DNA from: Piezodorus guildinii
Taxonomy: Eukaryota; Arthropoda; Insecta; Hemiptera; Pentatomidae
NCBI GenBank assembly: GCA_023052935.1
Contig: CM041293.1
Coordinates: 176,505,600-176,569,599 of the forward strand
Direction of reading: 5' to 3'
Length of the DNA stretch: 64,000 nucleotides
Below are positions 22,425 to 32,369 of the stretch, in pieces. Within the stretch, counting starts at the first letter, position 1; each line of letters starts with the position of its first letter. The translations under genes were made by a program, and so were the position numbers. The notes beneath the pieces were generated by a model. It saw nothing but the letters and a program-made list of their open reading frames with translations. It was not told the origin of the DNA and searched no databases.

Positions 22425-22560
22425 GTGTGGAAAGGTAGTTCAGGGTGCAGTCAAAAGAACAAAAAATTAAGATATAAAATTAATAAACTGGTGCCATCGT
22501 TTCGGCCTAAATTATAGGCCTTCTTCAGGGCGTTTGAAGGAGAGCGTCACAACAATGAAG
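22425..22560 (-). mobile_element. Penelope-like fragment (family 2) with hammerhead-like motif
   Basis: Starts GTTCAGGGTGCAGTCAAAAG, shared with the foldback at 32581-32795. On the minus strand 22493-22531 reads GCC, CTGAAGA, perfect stem GGCCTA/TAGGCC, GAAAC, then GATGGC in place of GTCGGC. The nucleotide before the putative cleavage point is altered, so this copy would be inactive. Confidence 0.6.
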
Positions 22561-23307
22561 CAATCGTTTGCTATTACCTATGTACGGTGTCGCTATCTAC
22601 AGTTATAATGGATAAGATGTCGGAACGCATTATTCCTAAGCAGCCTAGTACCGAATAGATGGACAGATGTACCGTACTGCCGAGTATGTTCTTAGTCCTT
22701 TTGGAGATTATTTCTTTTAATTTTTCTTTGACGAAGAAGTTGTCGATATTATAATATTTTCAATAAATTTTGCGACTTATATTCAGAATTATTCGATATT
22801 ATTTTCCATTTGTTTTGAAAACAAATTATTTCCTAATTGGTTTTAGTTGGTGTTATGGCAGCTAAATTACAATCATATTAAATCTCCGTATGTAACGTTT
22901 CGAAGAGAATAAATCAGTTCAACTTTTGAAGTAATGGATATTTTTTTTAAATCATTAAGGAACTCTGGACCGTAATCAATAATCCATGTCACCCCGTATC
23001 TAAAATAAAGTAAAAACTATGCCCTAACGAAATCCGATCTGTAATGTACCTGAACCGAAGCCTAGAACAAAGCGGCGAAAGACATTAGTGCAAACGGTTG
23101 GCCGAACGCCAGCCACTGAGGGAGACCATTATGCACTTAGTGAGCTAAGTCTGGGTCTAATTCTCGCCGCAACAACCTCATTACCGATAATGTAACTGAG
23201 GGAGCTTTAGTGTCGGTAATGAGCACTTGCTCAACACTACCATAATGCTCTATATTACCGTTCAATTATTCAATGGATGGGTTTATCGGTGTTTTTCTAT
23301 GTATTCC

Positions 23308-23310
<3 letters not shown>
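22561..23310. other. No recognised gene
   Basis: Unique sequence. A short inverted repeat CTCATTACCGA / TCGGTAATGAG lies at 23177-23187 / 23213-23223. Nothing else. Confidence 0.35.

Positions 23311-23388
<78 letters not shown>
23311..23388. repeat. (TA)n microsatellite
   Basis: Nearly 40 uninterrupted TA units. Length is likely to vary and to be assembly-sensitive. Confidence 0.95.
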
Positions 23389-23389
<1 letters not shown>

Positions 23390-23535
23390 TTTTTTTTTAT
23401 TCAGAAAATTACTATTTATCTCAATGGACAACAATAATAGTCTTGTAAGAACGCATTCATACATACAATAGACAGTATAAACAAAAGAAAAGTCAAATTA
23501 CATTTAAAAAAAAAAAATATATATATATATATATA

Positions 23536-24736
23536 AGGGTATATCAAAACTAAAATTATAAATAAAATAAATACAAGTTAACAAATAAATTAACAAAACA
23601 TGAACACACTTATACCTCTGAACAATATTTACAATCTGCTGGGGTACTCTGGACGGGATTTGTGCCCCCGCTTGTAGAAGGACAAGCAGACAGAGCCCGA
23701 AGGATCCCAGCGCCTCCCTCTCAGCCGCGTCACTGGTGAGATCCAGCGGAGCTGAGTAAGGGCGCCATAGCCACAAACAAACTGCGCATGCGAGGAGATT
23801 CTGACCAGTCAGAACTCCAGCATATGTATTTACAAAACGTCTCGGGGCCACTGTCGTTTGAACCTTCCAGGTGGGTTGTATGGATGGGTGGAGCTGGATA
23901 GGGATTGTGCTAGAGGATTAGGATGATGAGTGAGGTTCTAGTGGAATTAGGAAAATTTGGATGGAATCAGGCCTGAAATAAATGGAACATTAAGGTCGTG
24001 GTATAAGGTATAGTTGGAGACATAATAAGTAGCATTTACTATTGTTCGGAGGACTTTAAGTCCATAGATCCAGATTGGCTTCAGTATTGTCTTGTAGATT
24101 GATAATTTGTTGTCAACTGTAAGCTTAGATTTTCTGTTTGGTAGTCTGTATAACTTATATGTGGGTTCCACGTCAATCTTTTGTCTAGTAGTAAGCCAAG
24201 ATACCGGACTGTACCTGAAAGAGGAATTTGGATGGAATTAAAGTAAACTGGAATCGGGTCTAAAATAGATGGAACATTAAGGTCGTGGTGCAAGGTATAG
24301 TTGGAGACATAATAAGGAGCATTTACTATTGTTCGGAGGACTTTGGATTGAAAGGATTGAATGCGTTTAGCTGTCTCCCACAGTTTAAGTCCGTAGATCC
24401 AGATTGACTTCAGTATTGTCTTGTAGATTAATAATTTGTTGTCAACTGTAAGCTTAGATTTTCTGTTTAGTAGTCTGTATAACTGTCCGAATCGTCGATT
24501 GAGTTCTTTTCGTTTAAGTCTTATATGTGGGTTCCACGTCAATCTTTTGTCTAGTAGTAAGCCAAGATACCGGACTGTATCTGAGAGAGGAATTGGAATG
24601 GAATTAAAGTAAACTGGAATCGGGTCTAAAATAGATGGAACATTAAAGTCGTGGTGCAAGGTATAGTTGGAGACATAATAAGGAGCATTTACTATTGTAC
24701 GGAGGACTTTGGATTGAAAGGATTAAATGCGTTTAA
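23536..24736 (-). mobile_element. JOC-1 LINE with internal tandem duplication
   Basis: Minus-strand jockey-type element: a GC-richer 3' UTR at 23536-23830, then C-terminal coding sequence. The segment encoding NVPSILDPIPVYFNSIPIPL, RYLGLLLDKRLTWNPHI, NRRFGQLYRLLNRKSKLTVD and VLRTIVNAPYYVSNYTLHHD is repeated head-to-tail about 2.4 times (units near 23990-24281, 24282-24644, partial to 24736). The first unit has a deletion of about 75 bp. One 192-codon frame (24081-24659) reads across a unit junction. Confidence 0.85.
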
Positions 24737-24890
24737 TGTTAATTTTATATTAATTATATAAAATACATCATTAACGTTCAAGACATTGGTCAAAATGTTA
24801 ATTTATGTTTTTCAATTAATCGCCTTCTATACTGAAGGTCACATATTATCAAACCCGGTGAATGGTCTAGGATCCATAAAAGTCAAAAAA

Positions 24891-24935
24891 TGTAGTGTGG
24901 GCAACACACGACTTTCACTTACCTCGGATGAACTA
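24891..24935 (+). repeat. HINE-A 5' end fragment
   Basis: GTGTGGGCAACACACGACTT followed by TCACTTACCTCGG. The rest of the element is not recognisable. Confidence 0.7.
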
Positions 24936-24977
24936 TCAAAAAACTTACATTTGCAAATTTTGAAGTTAATTTTACAC

Positions 24978-25078
24978 GTTCATGCCAGCGTAACCCACCG
25001 GTAATGCTTGACTGTACCGTGGGGCGGTGTGACCCACTAGCGGGTCACGCTTAACTATCACGTGGGGCGACATGTATC
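24978..25078. repeat. Short GC-rich direct/inverted repeat
   Basis: Two related ~45-bp blocks end in CGTGGGGCG. Between them GTGACCC and GGGTCAC (about 25030-25049) form a 7-bp hairpin. Function unknown. Confidence 0.45.
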
Positions 25079-25208
25079 ACAAGTAAATAATTTTTTTTCA
25101 GAAAAAAAGTCGTTAAAAAAATAAGTTGTTTTTTTTTCTCAAAATTATATGTTGTAGGAATTAACAAGCATAATGATTTATTTATTAAATATTTTATAAC
25201 CTTCAACT

Positions 25209-25281
25209 AGGCTCAGTGAAGAACGGATTCCGTAAAAGTTGGTATCCGCTGAACCGACAGGTAGGCGTTCGGAATGTAGCG
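25209..25281 (+). mobile_element. RTE-1 LINE small fragment
   Basis: About 70 bp matching the EERIPRKLVF-AEPTGRR coding block of RTE-1, degraded (a codon lost after CGGATTCCG). Confidence 0.75.
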
Positions 25282-26225
25282 AGTTATTATTTAGTCGCGA
25301 AATTAATTTTACCTTATGAATTTCTAGTTCTATCATGAAACTAAAAGGCTAGAATTAAAAAAAAGAATTATTCTTCCGACGCACGTACGACAGTTCAGGT
25401 AGACAAAAGTCAAGTCAAATGTTTGGAATTTTCGGTGCTTGAAGATTTTATTATTAGTTGGCAAGACCATTAATACTAATATTTCCCGCCATACCGTGTT
25501 TACAAATAAATAGTAATTGAGTGGATCATTCCTGTTCACACAAGTGCCTAATAACCGGCAGTGGGATTATCTTTATTCGATGGTGTATCCATTATCCATT
25601 ATCCAGTATCCATTTATTACGTTCAAGGTGTGTGTAGCGCAAAGTATTTTTGCTTTTATTTTACAATGGACATTGCTGAGACAGGTGAGACATTATATTT
25701 TGACACTCGTTTTTGAATAAAGTTAACATCGGGAGTAACGCATTGTTACAGTTAATAAATTTTATATTTGTATTCAGTAACAATTACTTAAAATGAATAA
25801 TAACACTTGTGAATTTTTGCGAAATTTAGTGATTCATGATTTGTTTCAGGCACAACACTCCTAATCAAAAGTTTTACAATCTATAATTTGAAGAGTTTCC
25901 TAAATGATATAAAATACATCTATTAGCAGGATCAAGCAACTCCGAGCCATAATTAGAGTTTTTTGTATTATTTTTCCCATATTCGGGGACTTAAAACTGA
26001 CGTAAAATGTAGGGACATTTTAGATTTTGGCAAATATATTTGATTTTGGCAAATATATTTGATTTTGACCACTGTCCGCTCGCCAATCGTGTCAAAAAAT
26101 TAATTAGTTAATATATTTTTTTTAATATTTTTTTCTTTAATCTGAGATACCAAAGATTAAATATTTTGTAAAGTTTCAGAATTTTGTTTACCCAAATCGG
26201 TCATATTTTCCACTGTTGTGAAGTA
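25282..26225. other. No recognised gene or repeat
   Basis: Unique AT-rich sequence. A local ATCCATT repetition lies at 25587-25615 and a duplicated GATTTTGGCAAATATATTT at about 26032-26061. Confidence 0.4.
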
Positions 26226-26582
26226 TGAACAACGCCTCAAGGTTTTCGAAGTTAAAGAGATAAGGCCACTAGAGAATTCAGAAGGTTACACAACGCGGAA
26301 TTGCGAAACCTATCCTCTGTCAGTATAATTCAGTTGATATGATCGCAGTTACTAATGTGTAAAGCTGTTAGACTCAGAAAAGAGCGAATACCGAAAATCG
26401 TGTACACTAAGAACCGACTGGTAGGCGTCCGAAATGTAGCAAAGCGTCGATGGGAGGAACGTGTAAAGTCTGATCTCTTTCAAGCTCAAGGCCTTAACGG
26501 TATCATTGGACGAACTGAGCAGGCAGTATTTAGTGGTATCAGGATCAGCCGTTGGGGTTGGGAAAGGCTACTATAATTATTA
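26226..26582 (+). mobile_element. RTE-1 LINE, old degenerate 3' fragment
   Basis: Readable blocks EQRLKVFE, FRRLHNAELRNL, ERIPKIV, NRLVGVRNVAKRRWEERVKS in shifting frames, ending in a short ATT-rich tail at 26570-26582. Clearly older than the other RTE-1 copies. Confidence 0.8.
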
Positions 26583-26592
26583 TAACGGTTGT

Positions 26593-26884
26593 GGGATCAC
26601 TAGTAGCTGGGTGGCTAGCGTAACAGCCTCTCATGCTAAAGGTCACGGGTTCAAACCCGCAGGTGGTCCTAAGATTTTTTAATGGGAGTAAAAAATCCTC
26701 AGTTACGCCGTCCTTCGGAGGGGACGTTAAAAGGTGGTCCCGAGCCTGTGCGATGTCAGGTACTCGTTAAAGATCCCTATCCTAATAAAACCTGGATAGG
26801 CAAAATTTAGGACTCCCATTGTAGCATCGTCCGATTAGCCATAGTAGCATAAAGTGACGTTAAATAAATAAACAAACAAACAAA
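26593..26884 (+). mobile_element. SINE-1, full length
   Basis: Starts GGGATCACTAGTAGCTGGG; B box at 26648-26658; tail (AAAC)n. Near-perfect 12-bp target-site duplication TATAACGGTTGT (26581-26592) / TATAATGGTTGT (26885-26896). Inserted at the tail of the old RTE-1 fragment. Confidence 0.93.
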
Positions 26885-26896
26885 TATAATGGTTGT

Positions 26897-27486
26897 TGAA
26901 GGAGGTTATGAAAGAACAATGCTGCTATCCCGTATCACTGCTAAAGAACGCCAAGGGGGGCTGACTGAAATTAAAAAGCCAACATTTTATTAAAAATTCA
27001 TTATTTTAATTGAAAGTCCTGTTTTTTGTTTTGTTTTTTCTTGTTGTTTACAATTTGAGTCGGGAAGAGCCTATTGTAAATTAATAACTGTTTTCAATGG
27101 AAGGTCCCCCCCTCAGTGAAGTGATTGGCGGATGAAGAAAGCACTTAAGGTGTTTCTAATTAATTTAGGCCTCTCTCCCTTCCATCGCTTCTTGTTTACA
27201 GCCCCACGGCCTCCTGTATAGCGGTCCAGGAGCCAATGGGAAGGCGTGCTTTGTTGTCGTTCCAGGGGTCGTGGAAGGAAGCGATATTGTTTAAGCCAGG
27301 AGTAGGAAGAGAAGGGAAGCAGGAAATGACAACGACCACTTAACATTGAACCTTGAAGCTCGAGTTAAAGTTCCATTTTGTTCATTAAATTTAAATCGTT
27401 TCTTAATTTGTTAATTTTACCCACGATGTTTAAACTCGTTTAAATTTATACAAGTTTGACTTCTTTGATTCTGTAATAAAATAAAT
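26897..27486. other. Unassigned; GC-richer block 27100-27345
   Basis: 27100-27345 has balanced base composition unlike its surroundings and a 77-codon minus frame with no family motif. Could be a fragment of an unrepresented element or old exon; not supportable. Confidence 0.3.
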
Positions 27487-27545
27487 AAAGAAGAGCAAAT
27501 TTTATCCTGCGACTTTCAGTCCCCTAAGAATAGCGGTAGTGTACA
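27487..27545 (-). mobile_element. CR1-like LINE, 3' end fragment
   Basis: Terminal hairpin version GCGAC, TTTCA, GTCCC followed by TAAGAAT, as in the element at 34985. Confidence 0.55.
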
Positions 27546-27578
27546 TGAGCATAGTCAAGTATCTGCCAAAAAAAAATG

Positions 27579-27642
27579 ATCTGATGCGCACAACACACGT
27601 CTCTCACTCACCTCAATCGTTAAAATCTATAAGACATATATA
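27579..27642 (+). repeat. HINE-A 5' end fragment
   Basis: TCTGATGCGCACAACACACG and CTCTCACTCACCTC correspond to the 5' terminus; the element is then cut by a SINE at 27643. Confidence 0.7.
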
Positions 27643-27805
27643 GGGGTCACCTGTGGTCTAGTGGCTAGCATAACAACCTTCGATGCCGAAGGTCGCGGTA
27701 TCAAACCTGAATAGTGGCTTAAGGATTTTTTAATGGCACCAAGACTTTCTTAGTTATACCATCCTTCCGCATAAACTAACGATAAGTTAATCAACAAAAT
27801 AATAA
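27643..27805 (+). mobile_element. SINE-1-like element, older subfamily
   Basis: Head GGGGTCACCTGTGGTCTAG with A-box features and a weak B box GGTATCAAACC. The body keeps AGGATTTTTTAATGG and CATCCTTCCG. Internally deleted before an A-rich tail. Confidence 0.7.
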
Positions 27806-27910
27806 ATTTAGAGATGAAAAAACTATACAAATTATTACACAATGATTTATTATTACCAATACAATATTAGGGTATAACTGTTAATATAGCTGTTGATAGG
27901 CAATTAAGTA

Positions 27911-28470
27911 TTGGGTTGTGTCACATGAAATGTCCTGTTTCAAGGTAAAGGATTTTTATTAAAAATACGATATGAAAACAAGATAATTTTATTCGAAGTA
28001 TGTACCTTCTTTTTCTACACATTTTTCCCAACGTGACAACTTTTTTATCCCCGATCTAAAAAACTCTGAGCTTTGAAGTGAAACAAAATCAGAAAACGCA
28101 CTTTTCACTTGATCATAATTTTAAAAAGTTTTCCTTTGACGAAGTTGTCTAAATTCCTGAACAGGTGGTAATCTGTTGGAGACAAGTCGGATGAATATGG
28201 TGGGTGCGGAAGAACTTCGTAGCCCAGTTCTATCAATTTTTGCACGGTATGTTTTGAAACATGGGGTCTTGCTGCCGCTCAGTGAGATCATGAGGTACCC
28301 ATGTATCGAGCCTTTTTACTTTTCCAATACACTTTAAATGTCTGGAAACGGTAGATGCACTTGCATGTAGTTGTGCTGAGAGTCCTTTAACTGTTTGGTA
28401 GGGGTTTCCTTCAACTGTATGTCTGAGGACATCTTTGTCTATTACGGACGGAGGTCTTCCTCGGGGCAAG
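27911..28470 (-). mobile_element. MAR-1 mariner deletion derivative, 5'-truncated
   Basis: Minus strand. 3' ITR TTGGGTTGTGTCACATGAAA at 27911 preceded by TA. It carries the same internal deletion junction as the copies at 8099 and 19523 (plus-strand 28236-28262). Readable parts: RGRPPSVIDKDVLRHTVEGN and SASTVSRHLKCIGKVKRLDT (28233-28469), and HPPYSSDLSPTDYHLF (about 28155-28215). It loses its 5' end where it meets HINE-A at 28471. Confidence 0.9.
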
Positions 28471-28471
28471 T

Positions 28472-28605
28472 TTTCTATAGAAATTCAATTTAAATTATTA
28501 TTTAATAGTTTCACGTATTTTCTTTTATCTCTAACTGGATTTGAAAATTCTTTTATTGGTTTTAAAAATCGAGGTAAGGGGAAGTCGTGTGTTGCCCGCA
28601 CTAGA
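28472..28605 (-). repeat. HINE-A 5' end fragment
   Basis: Last ~135 bp of the family, ending GTGTTGCCCGCACTAGA. Fused directly to truncated MAR-1. Confidence 0.8.
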
Positions 28606-29014
28606 TTTTTTTTTTTTAATTCAAAATAATGACTGACTACCGATTATTTCTACCTACGATAATTTCTATTGTATACACCCTCAATAAAGAAACATTATAT
28701 CATTACCTGCAAAAATCATTTAGTTTTATCGGTTTTTCGTAACTCTCAATTACATTTTACAACTTTGTGTATAAGACAATAATTTTTTCTTTCTTTTTTT
28801 TATCTTCTGCTTTCCAACTGTATATTATATAACTCTATATCACTGTCATCAAATTCCTTCAAGTTGTATACTTAGCTGTTCTTAATCAATGCTTATAAGA
28901 TGATGTAACGATGGAGTTTTTGTTAACCGTTGAGAAATTAGATGAGGAAGATGGTTGGGGGTCCGGTAATAAAATAGAAACACACATTTAAAACAAGTGC
29001 TATTTTAATTATGT

Positions 29015-29053
29015 GCCGACGTTTCGGCCTACATTGTGGACCTTCATCAGGGC
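29015..29053 (-). ncRNA. Hammerhead-like ribozyme motif
   Basis: On the minus strand: GCC, CTGATGA, stem GGTCCAC-AAT-GTAGGCC (one G.U, one mismatch), GAAAC, GTC, GGC. This gives all invariant core positions of a hammerhead with a 3-bp outer stem. Helix III would have to form from the palindrome ACGT alone, which implies action as a dimer if active. Confidence 0.55.
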
Positions 29054-29652
29054 TAAAAGAAACAAGATAACAACCAATGTAATTATAGACTTAATAATGC
29101 GTTAGGTATATAATAATAATATGGTGCAGTAATATAATATGGAAACATAAATAAAATTAAATGTAAAATGATAATAAGATGACCTATTGAGTATAGGTAA
29201 TATATCAAAAAAGAATGACTATGTTGATGACTATGTTCTTTTTATCTATTACCTATGCTCTTAACTATGTTTTTAATATATTACCGTCAAATATCTCTTC
29301 AAATTTGTTCATATATAAAAAAAAAAAAACTTTAGTTCACATATTGTTCCTTTGTATTTTTTTTCATTTGCTTAGTCTCTCTTTATACATTCTTATTGCA
29401 ACATTATCATCTTAGTTTTGTTTACTTCCATACTGTACTACTATCATCTTATTAATTATTTTTATAACCGTCATCCATACTTTATAGCTATCATCTTAAT
29501 TTTATTTCCATACTTTATAACTGTCATCTTATTATCATTTTACATTTAGTTTTATTTATGTTCCCATATTATATTACTGTTCCATATTATTATTATATAC
29601 CTAACGCATTATTAAGTCTATAATTACATTGGTTGTTATCTCGTTTCTTTTA

Positions 29653-29691
29653 GCCCTGATGAAGGCCAACAATGTAGGCCGTAACGTCGGC
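29653..29691 (+). ncRNA. Hammerhead-like ribozyme motif, mutated
   Basis: GCC, CTGATGA, stem GGCCAAC-AAT-GTAGGCC, then GTAAC in place of GAAAC, GTC, GGC. The core adenine change predicts loss of activity. Confidence 0.5.
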
Positions 29692-30549
29692 ACATAATTA
29701 AAATAGCACTTGCTTTTTAATGTATATTTCTATTTTATGACCTCCCTCCCCTCCAACCATCTTCCTCATATAAGATGATGTGGTTAATCTTTGTGTATAT
29801 TATAATATTTATTCTAACATATTTAGCTTTCCAACGGTATATACAACTTCTATTTTAAAGCTCTTATGTTCAAAACACCGAAATCACATAAAAAAAAAAA
29901 ATTATATTTTTTTGCTCATTTCTATCTTATTTGAACTTAGATTTTGTCCAACTTCTATATTTAGCTGTTAGCAATGCTAATGAGAAAATATGGTTAATCT
30001 TATGAAATCTTCAAAACTAAAGGTACTTTAGAAGTAGAAAATTTAATATATCGGCATTTAAACTATTCTAATCAGAATGAAACCTACATGATATTAAAGC
30101 CCACTAAATTATCATTGATATAACTAGTTTAATCAAAAGCATTAGAGTCGTTTCTGAGAAAATTGTAAAAAGTTGCAAAATATATGGTATTAAGTAGTAT
30201 TTCTGTTCAGTTGATTTTGGTGAAAAAGTAACTGTAACATTTCGGATGTGTAGTTATCCTAAATACGAAATTACAGTTTTTCTTATAAGTGACCCCTTTT
30301 TACAATTATAGTACAATCCTTTTACTTTTTCGTGATTGTACAAAGTAAATTATAACTTTGCTTACCGAAATTTCTCCAATATTCACTGCCGTAGTATTCC
30401 TGAGGTCTAGTGATGTTCTTCAGACTGAATTCAAGCGAATTCCTACTGAAAAAAGCAAAAATCTGAGAGACGATGTAACATATGACTGTTATCATCGAGC
30501 GCATCAGCTGATTCCCAAAATACAACTAAACGAGAAAAAATATATATTA

Positions 30550-30838
30550 ATTTTTTTTATCTTAAGAACCGTTGGAAAGCTAAAGATTTTAGAAAAAAAT
30601 ATAATCGCATACACAAGGATTTAAAAGTTAATAGAGAGTGATGAAAAGCTGATGAAACTAAGTGATTAATTTAGATAATAATATAATAGAGTTGTCAATA
30701 AAACACATGTTTCTATAGAAATTATATTTAATTAATTCTTAAATGGTTTTACTCATTTTTATCTCTTACTGTACCTGAAAATTCTTTAATCGATTCTAAA
30801 AAGGGAGGTAAGTGAAATTCGTGTGTTGCCTGCACCAG
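30550..30838 (-). repeat. HINE-A 5' third
   Basis: Starts at CCGTTGGAAAGCTAAAG and ends at the 5' terminus GTTGCCTGCACCAG (30838). The 3' two thirds are missing. Confidence 0.8.
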
Positions 30839-30989
30839 TTTTTTCGATTATTTTAATAAGATTCAATTAAAAAGTCATCAGAAATATTATATTAAAAAAC
30901 ATTTTTTCCATAACGAGTGATAGATCAAATATCTTTGAACACGCCAAGTATCTTTTGGACTGTGAGTGTCGGATTTTGACTGCTTCTGT

Positions 30990-31252
30990 CCGAATGAAAC
31001 TGATTTGATATTAAAGCCCATCAAATGTTACATCAATTAAGCCAGTTTAATCAGAATCGTTATAGTCGTTTTTGAGAAAATCGTAAAAAGTTGTTAAATG
31101 CATTGTATAAAGTGGCTCTTTTGGTAACCCGTTTTCGATGAAAAAATTGCTGTAACATCTAGGGCGTATAATGGTCTTAAATAAGAATTTTCAGTTTCCT
31201 ACGATTTTGCGTTTTTGTGATAGACTTAACCGCGCGCGCGCGCACACACACA
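30990..31252 (+). repeat. HINE-A internal fragment with (CG)n(CA)n
   Basis: Internal segment from GATATTAAAGCCCATC to the microsatellite, which here is a run of CG followed by CA (31231-31256). Stops at the microsatellite. Confidence 0.75.
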
Positions 31253-31434
31253 CACTAAATTAAATAATAATAACAAGTTAAATAATTATTGTTAATAGTT
31301 TGAATCAATGGAACTAAACTCGAACCGACTTATTATTACTACATATATTATTGTAGCTGAGCTAACACATGAAGGCTAGGAAGCATAACGTTTACATTTA
31401 ATTTACTGCTAAATTATTATTACAATTAATTACC

Positions 31435-31570
31435 GGGGTCACCTGTGGTGTACTGACTAACATTGCTTCCTCTATATAGCCTTCCAGGCCTAAGGTCGCT
31501 GGTTCGAACCCGGTAGATGGACCTAGTATTTTTTAAAAACAGTAAAGTATCCTTTGTTATCCCGTCCTCT
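31435..31570 (+). mobile_element. SINE-1-like element, older subfamily
   Basis: GGGGTCACCTGTGGTGTACT head, B box GGTTCGAACCCGG at 31501-31513, then AGTATTTTTTAAAAACAGTA and CCGTCCTCTAGAGGG. Truncated at its 3' side by HINE-A. Confidence 0.75.
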
Positions 31571-31573
31571 AGA

Positions 31574-31847
31574 GGGAAGTATTGCGATCGGGAAATTTTT
31601 GAATTTCAGATTTCAACGGAAATACACATTTTAGGGTCCTCTGAGTCTAAATAACTAATTCCCGAAAAAAGGTCTGTGTGTGTGTGGTTAGTCTAGTAAA
31701 AAAACGAAAAGTCGTACTTATGGTAGATGGACTTGGTTATTTGGACTCAGGGGACCCTAAAATGTGTATTTCCGTTGAAAACTAGAATTCAAAAATTTTC
31801 ACTATCGCAATACTTTCCCTTACTATATATAGTCAGTGAAAGTAAAA
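31574..31847. repeat. Inverted pair of HINE-A 3' ends
   Basis: 31574-31722 is a minus-strand HINE-A 3' segment and 31726-31847 a plus-strand one. They meet near 31724 and form a palindrome with arms of about 120 bp. The right end has the palindromic hairpin and GTGAAAGTA; the left arm lacks the outermost hairpin. Confidence 0.8.
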
Positions 31848-32058
31848 TGATTATAACATTTAGCATTCAAGCAAGAATTTAAATTAAACAAGAAAAAAAG
31901 ATAAAAACTCACCAAGACGAAACATCTATTCACTGTCCTGAAACAAAATGATAAAAATTAATCAGCATTTTTATTTTTTATATATTTAAAAAAAAATACA
32001 ATATAATGATACAAACTCAATTTAATGTTTGTGAAAGAGTGTCTGTTTTTTTTACAAG
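31848..32058. other. No recognised gene or repeat
   Basis: Unassigned spacer. Confidence 0.3.
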
Positions 32059-32305
32059 ACTCCCTTTCCCCTGTTTTATTTAATTTAGCATTAAAATATG
32101 TCATAGAAAAGGTGACGGGTACTGAGAAAGGAATGAAGCTGGGTGATTGAATTCCGGTTCTGGGATACCCCATTGATTTGGTATGTTAGGCGAAGACACG
32201 GAAACGATACAACTAAATACAAATTCGTTAATAAACACCGGTAAAGAGATGATGGGGCTGGTATAAATACCGATAAGACGAAATACATGATTAGTTTCAG
32301 AAACA
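32059..32305 (+). mobile_element. RTE-1 LINE fragment, degenerate
   Basis: Corresponds to the SPVLFN to DKTKYMIS part of RTE-1 (compare 60730-60965). The catalytic YADD is changed to YPID near 32167 and frameshifts are present. Confidence 0.85.
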
Positions 32306-32369
32306 TTGGCGATCATTAGATTTCTGATTATGGAACTTTCGTCAAATCTCAGCAACACCGGCAGAGCTA

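Larger units (their letters stand above)
28907..29768. mobile_element. Penelope-like foldback element (family 1) with 13-bp TSD
   Basis: 862-bp insertion bounded by TATAAGATGATGT at 28894-28906 and 29769-29781. Arms of about 230-250 bp (near 28943-29185 and 29525-29765) are inverted copies of each other, beginning GAGGAAGATGGTTGGGGGT. Each arm holds one hammerhead-like motif (29015-29053 minus, 29653-29691 plus). The middle contains a second palindrome (about 29180-29260) and a run of ~50-bp repeats with CATACTTTATA (29408-29535). No reverse transcriptase is present; the Penelope link is inferred from the motif and inverted-arm structure. Confidence 0.7.
28688..30345 (+). repeat. HINE-A copy 9, diverged, split by a foldback element
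   Basis: Starts within the element (TTTAGTTTTATCGG), is interrupted at 28907-29768 and resumes through the CGGCATTTAA and GAAAATTG blocks to a decayed 3' end near 30345. No (CA)n and no intact hairpin. Confidence 0.75.

Noticed and set aside
23227..23471. Open frames rich in alternating Y-I residues
   Set aside because: Pure product of the (TA)n microsatellite.
24978..25078. Hairpin GTGACCC/GGGTCAC as a rho-independent terminator
   Set aside because: The sequence context is eukaryotic and there is no associated gene or T run; kept only as a short repeat.
29408..29535. Possible CRISPR-like or clustered repeat
   Set aside because: Imperfect ~50-bp repeats without regular unique spacers, inside a eukaryotic foldback element.
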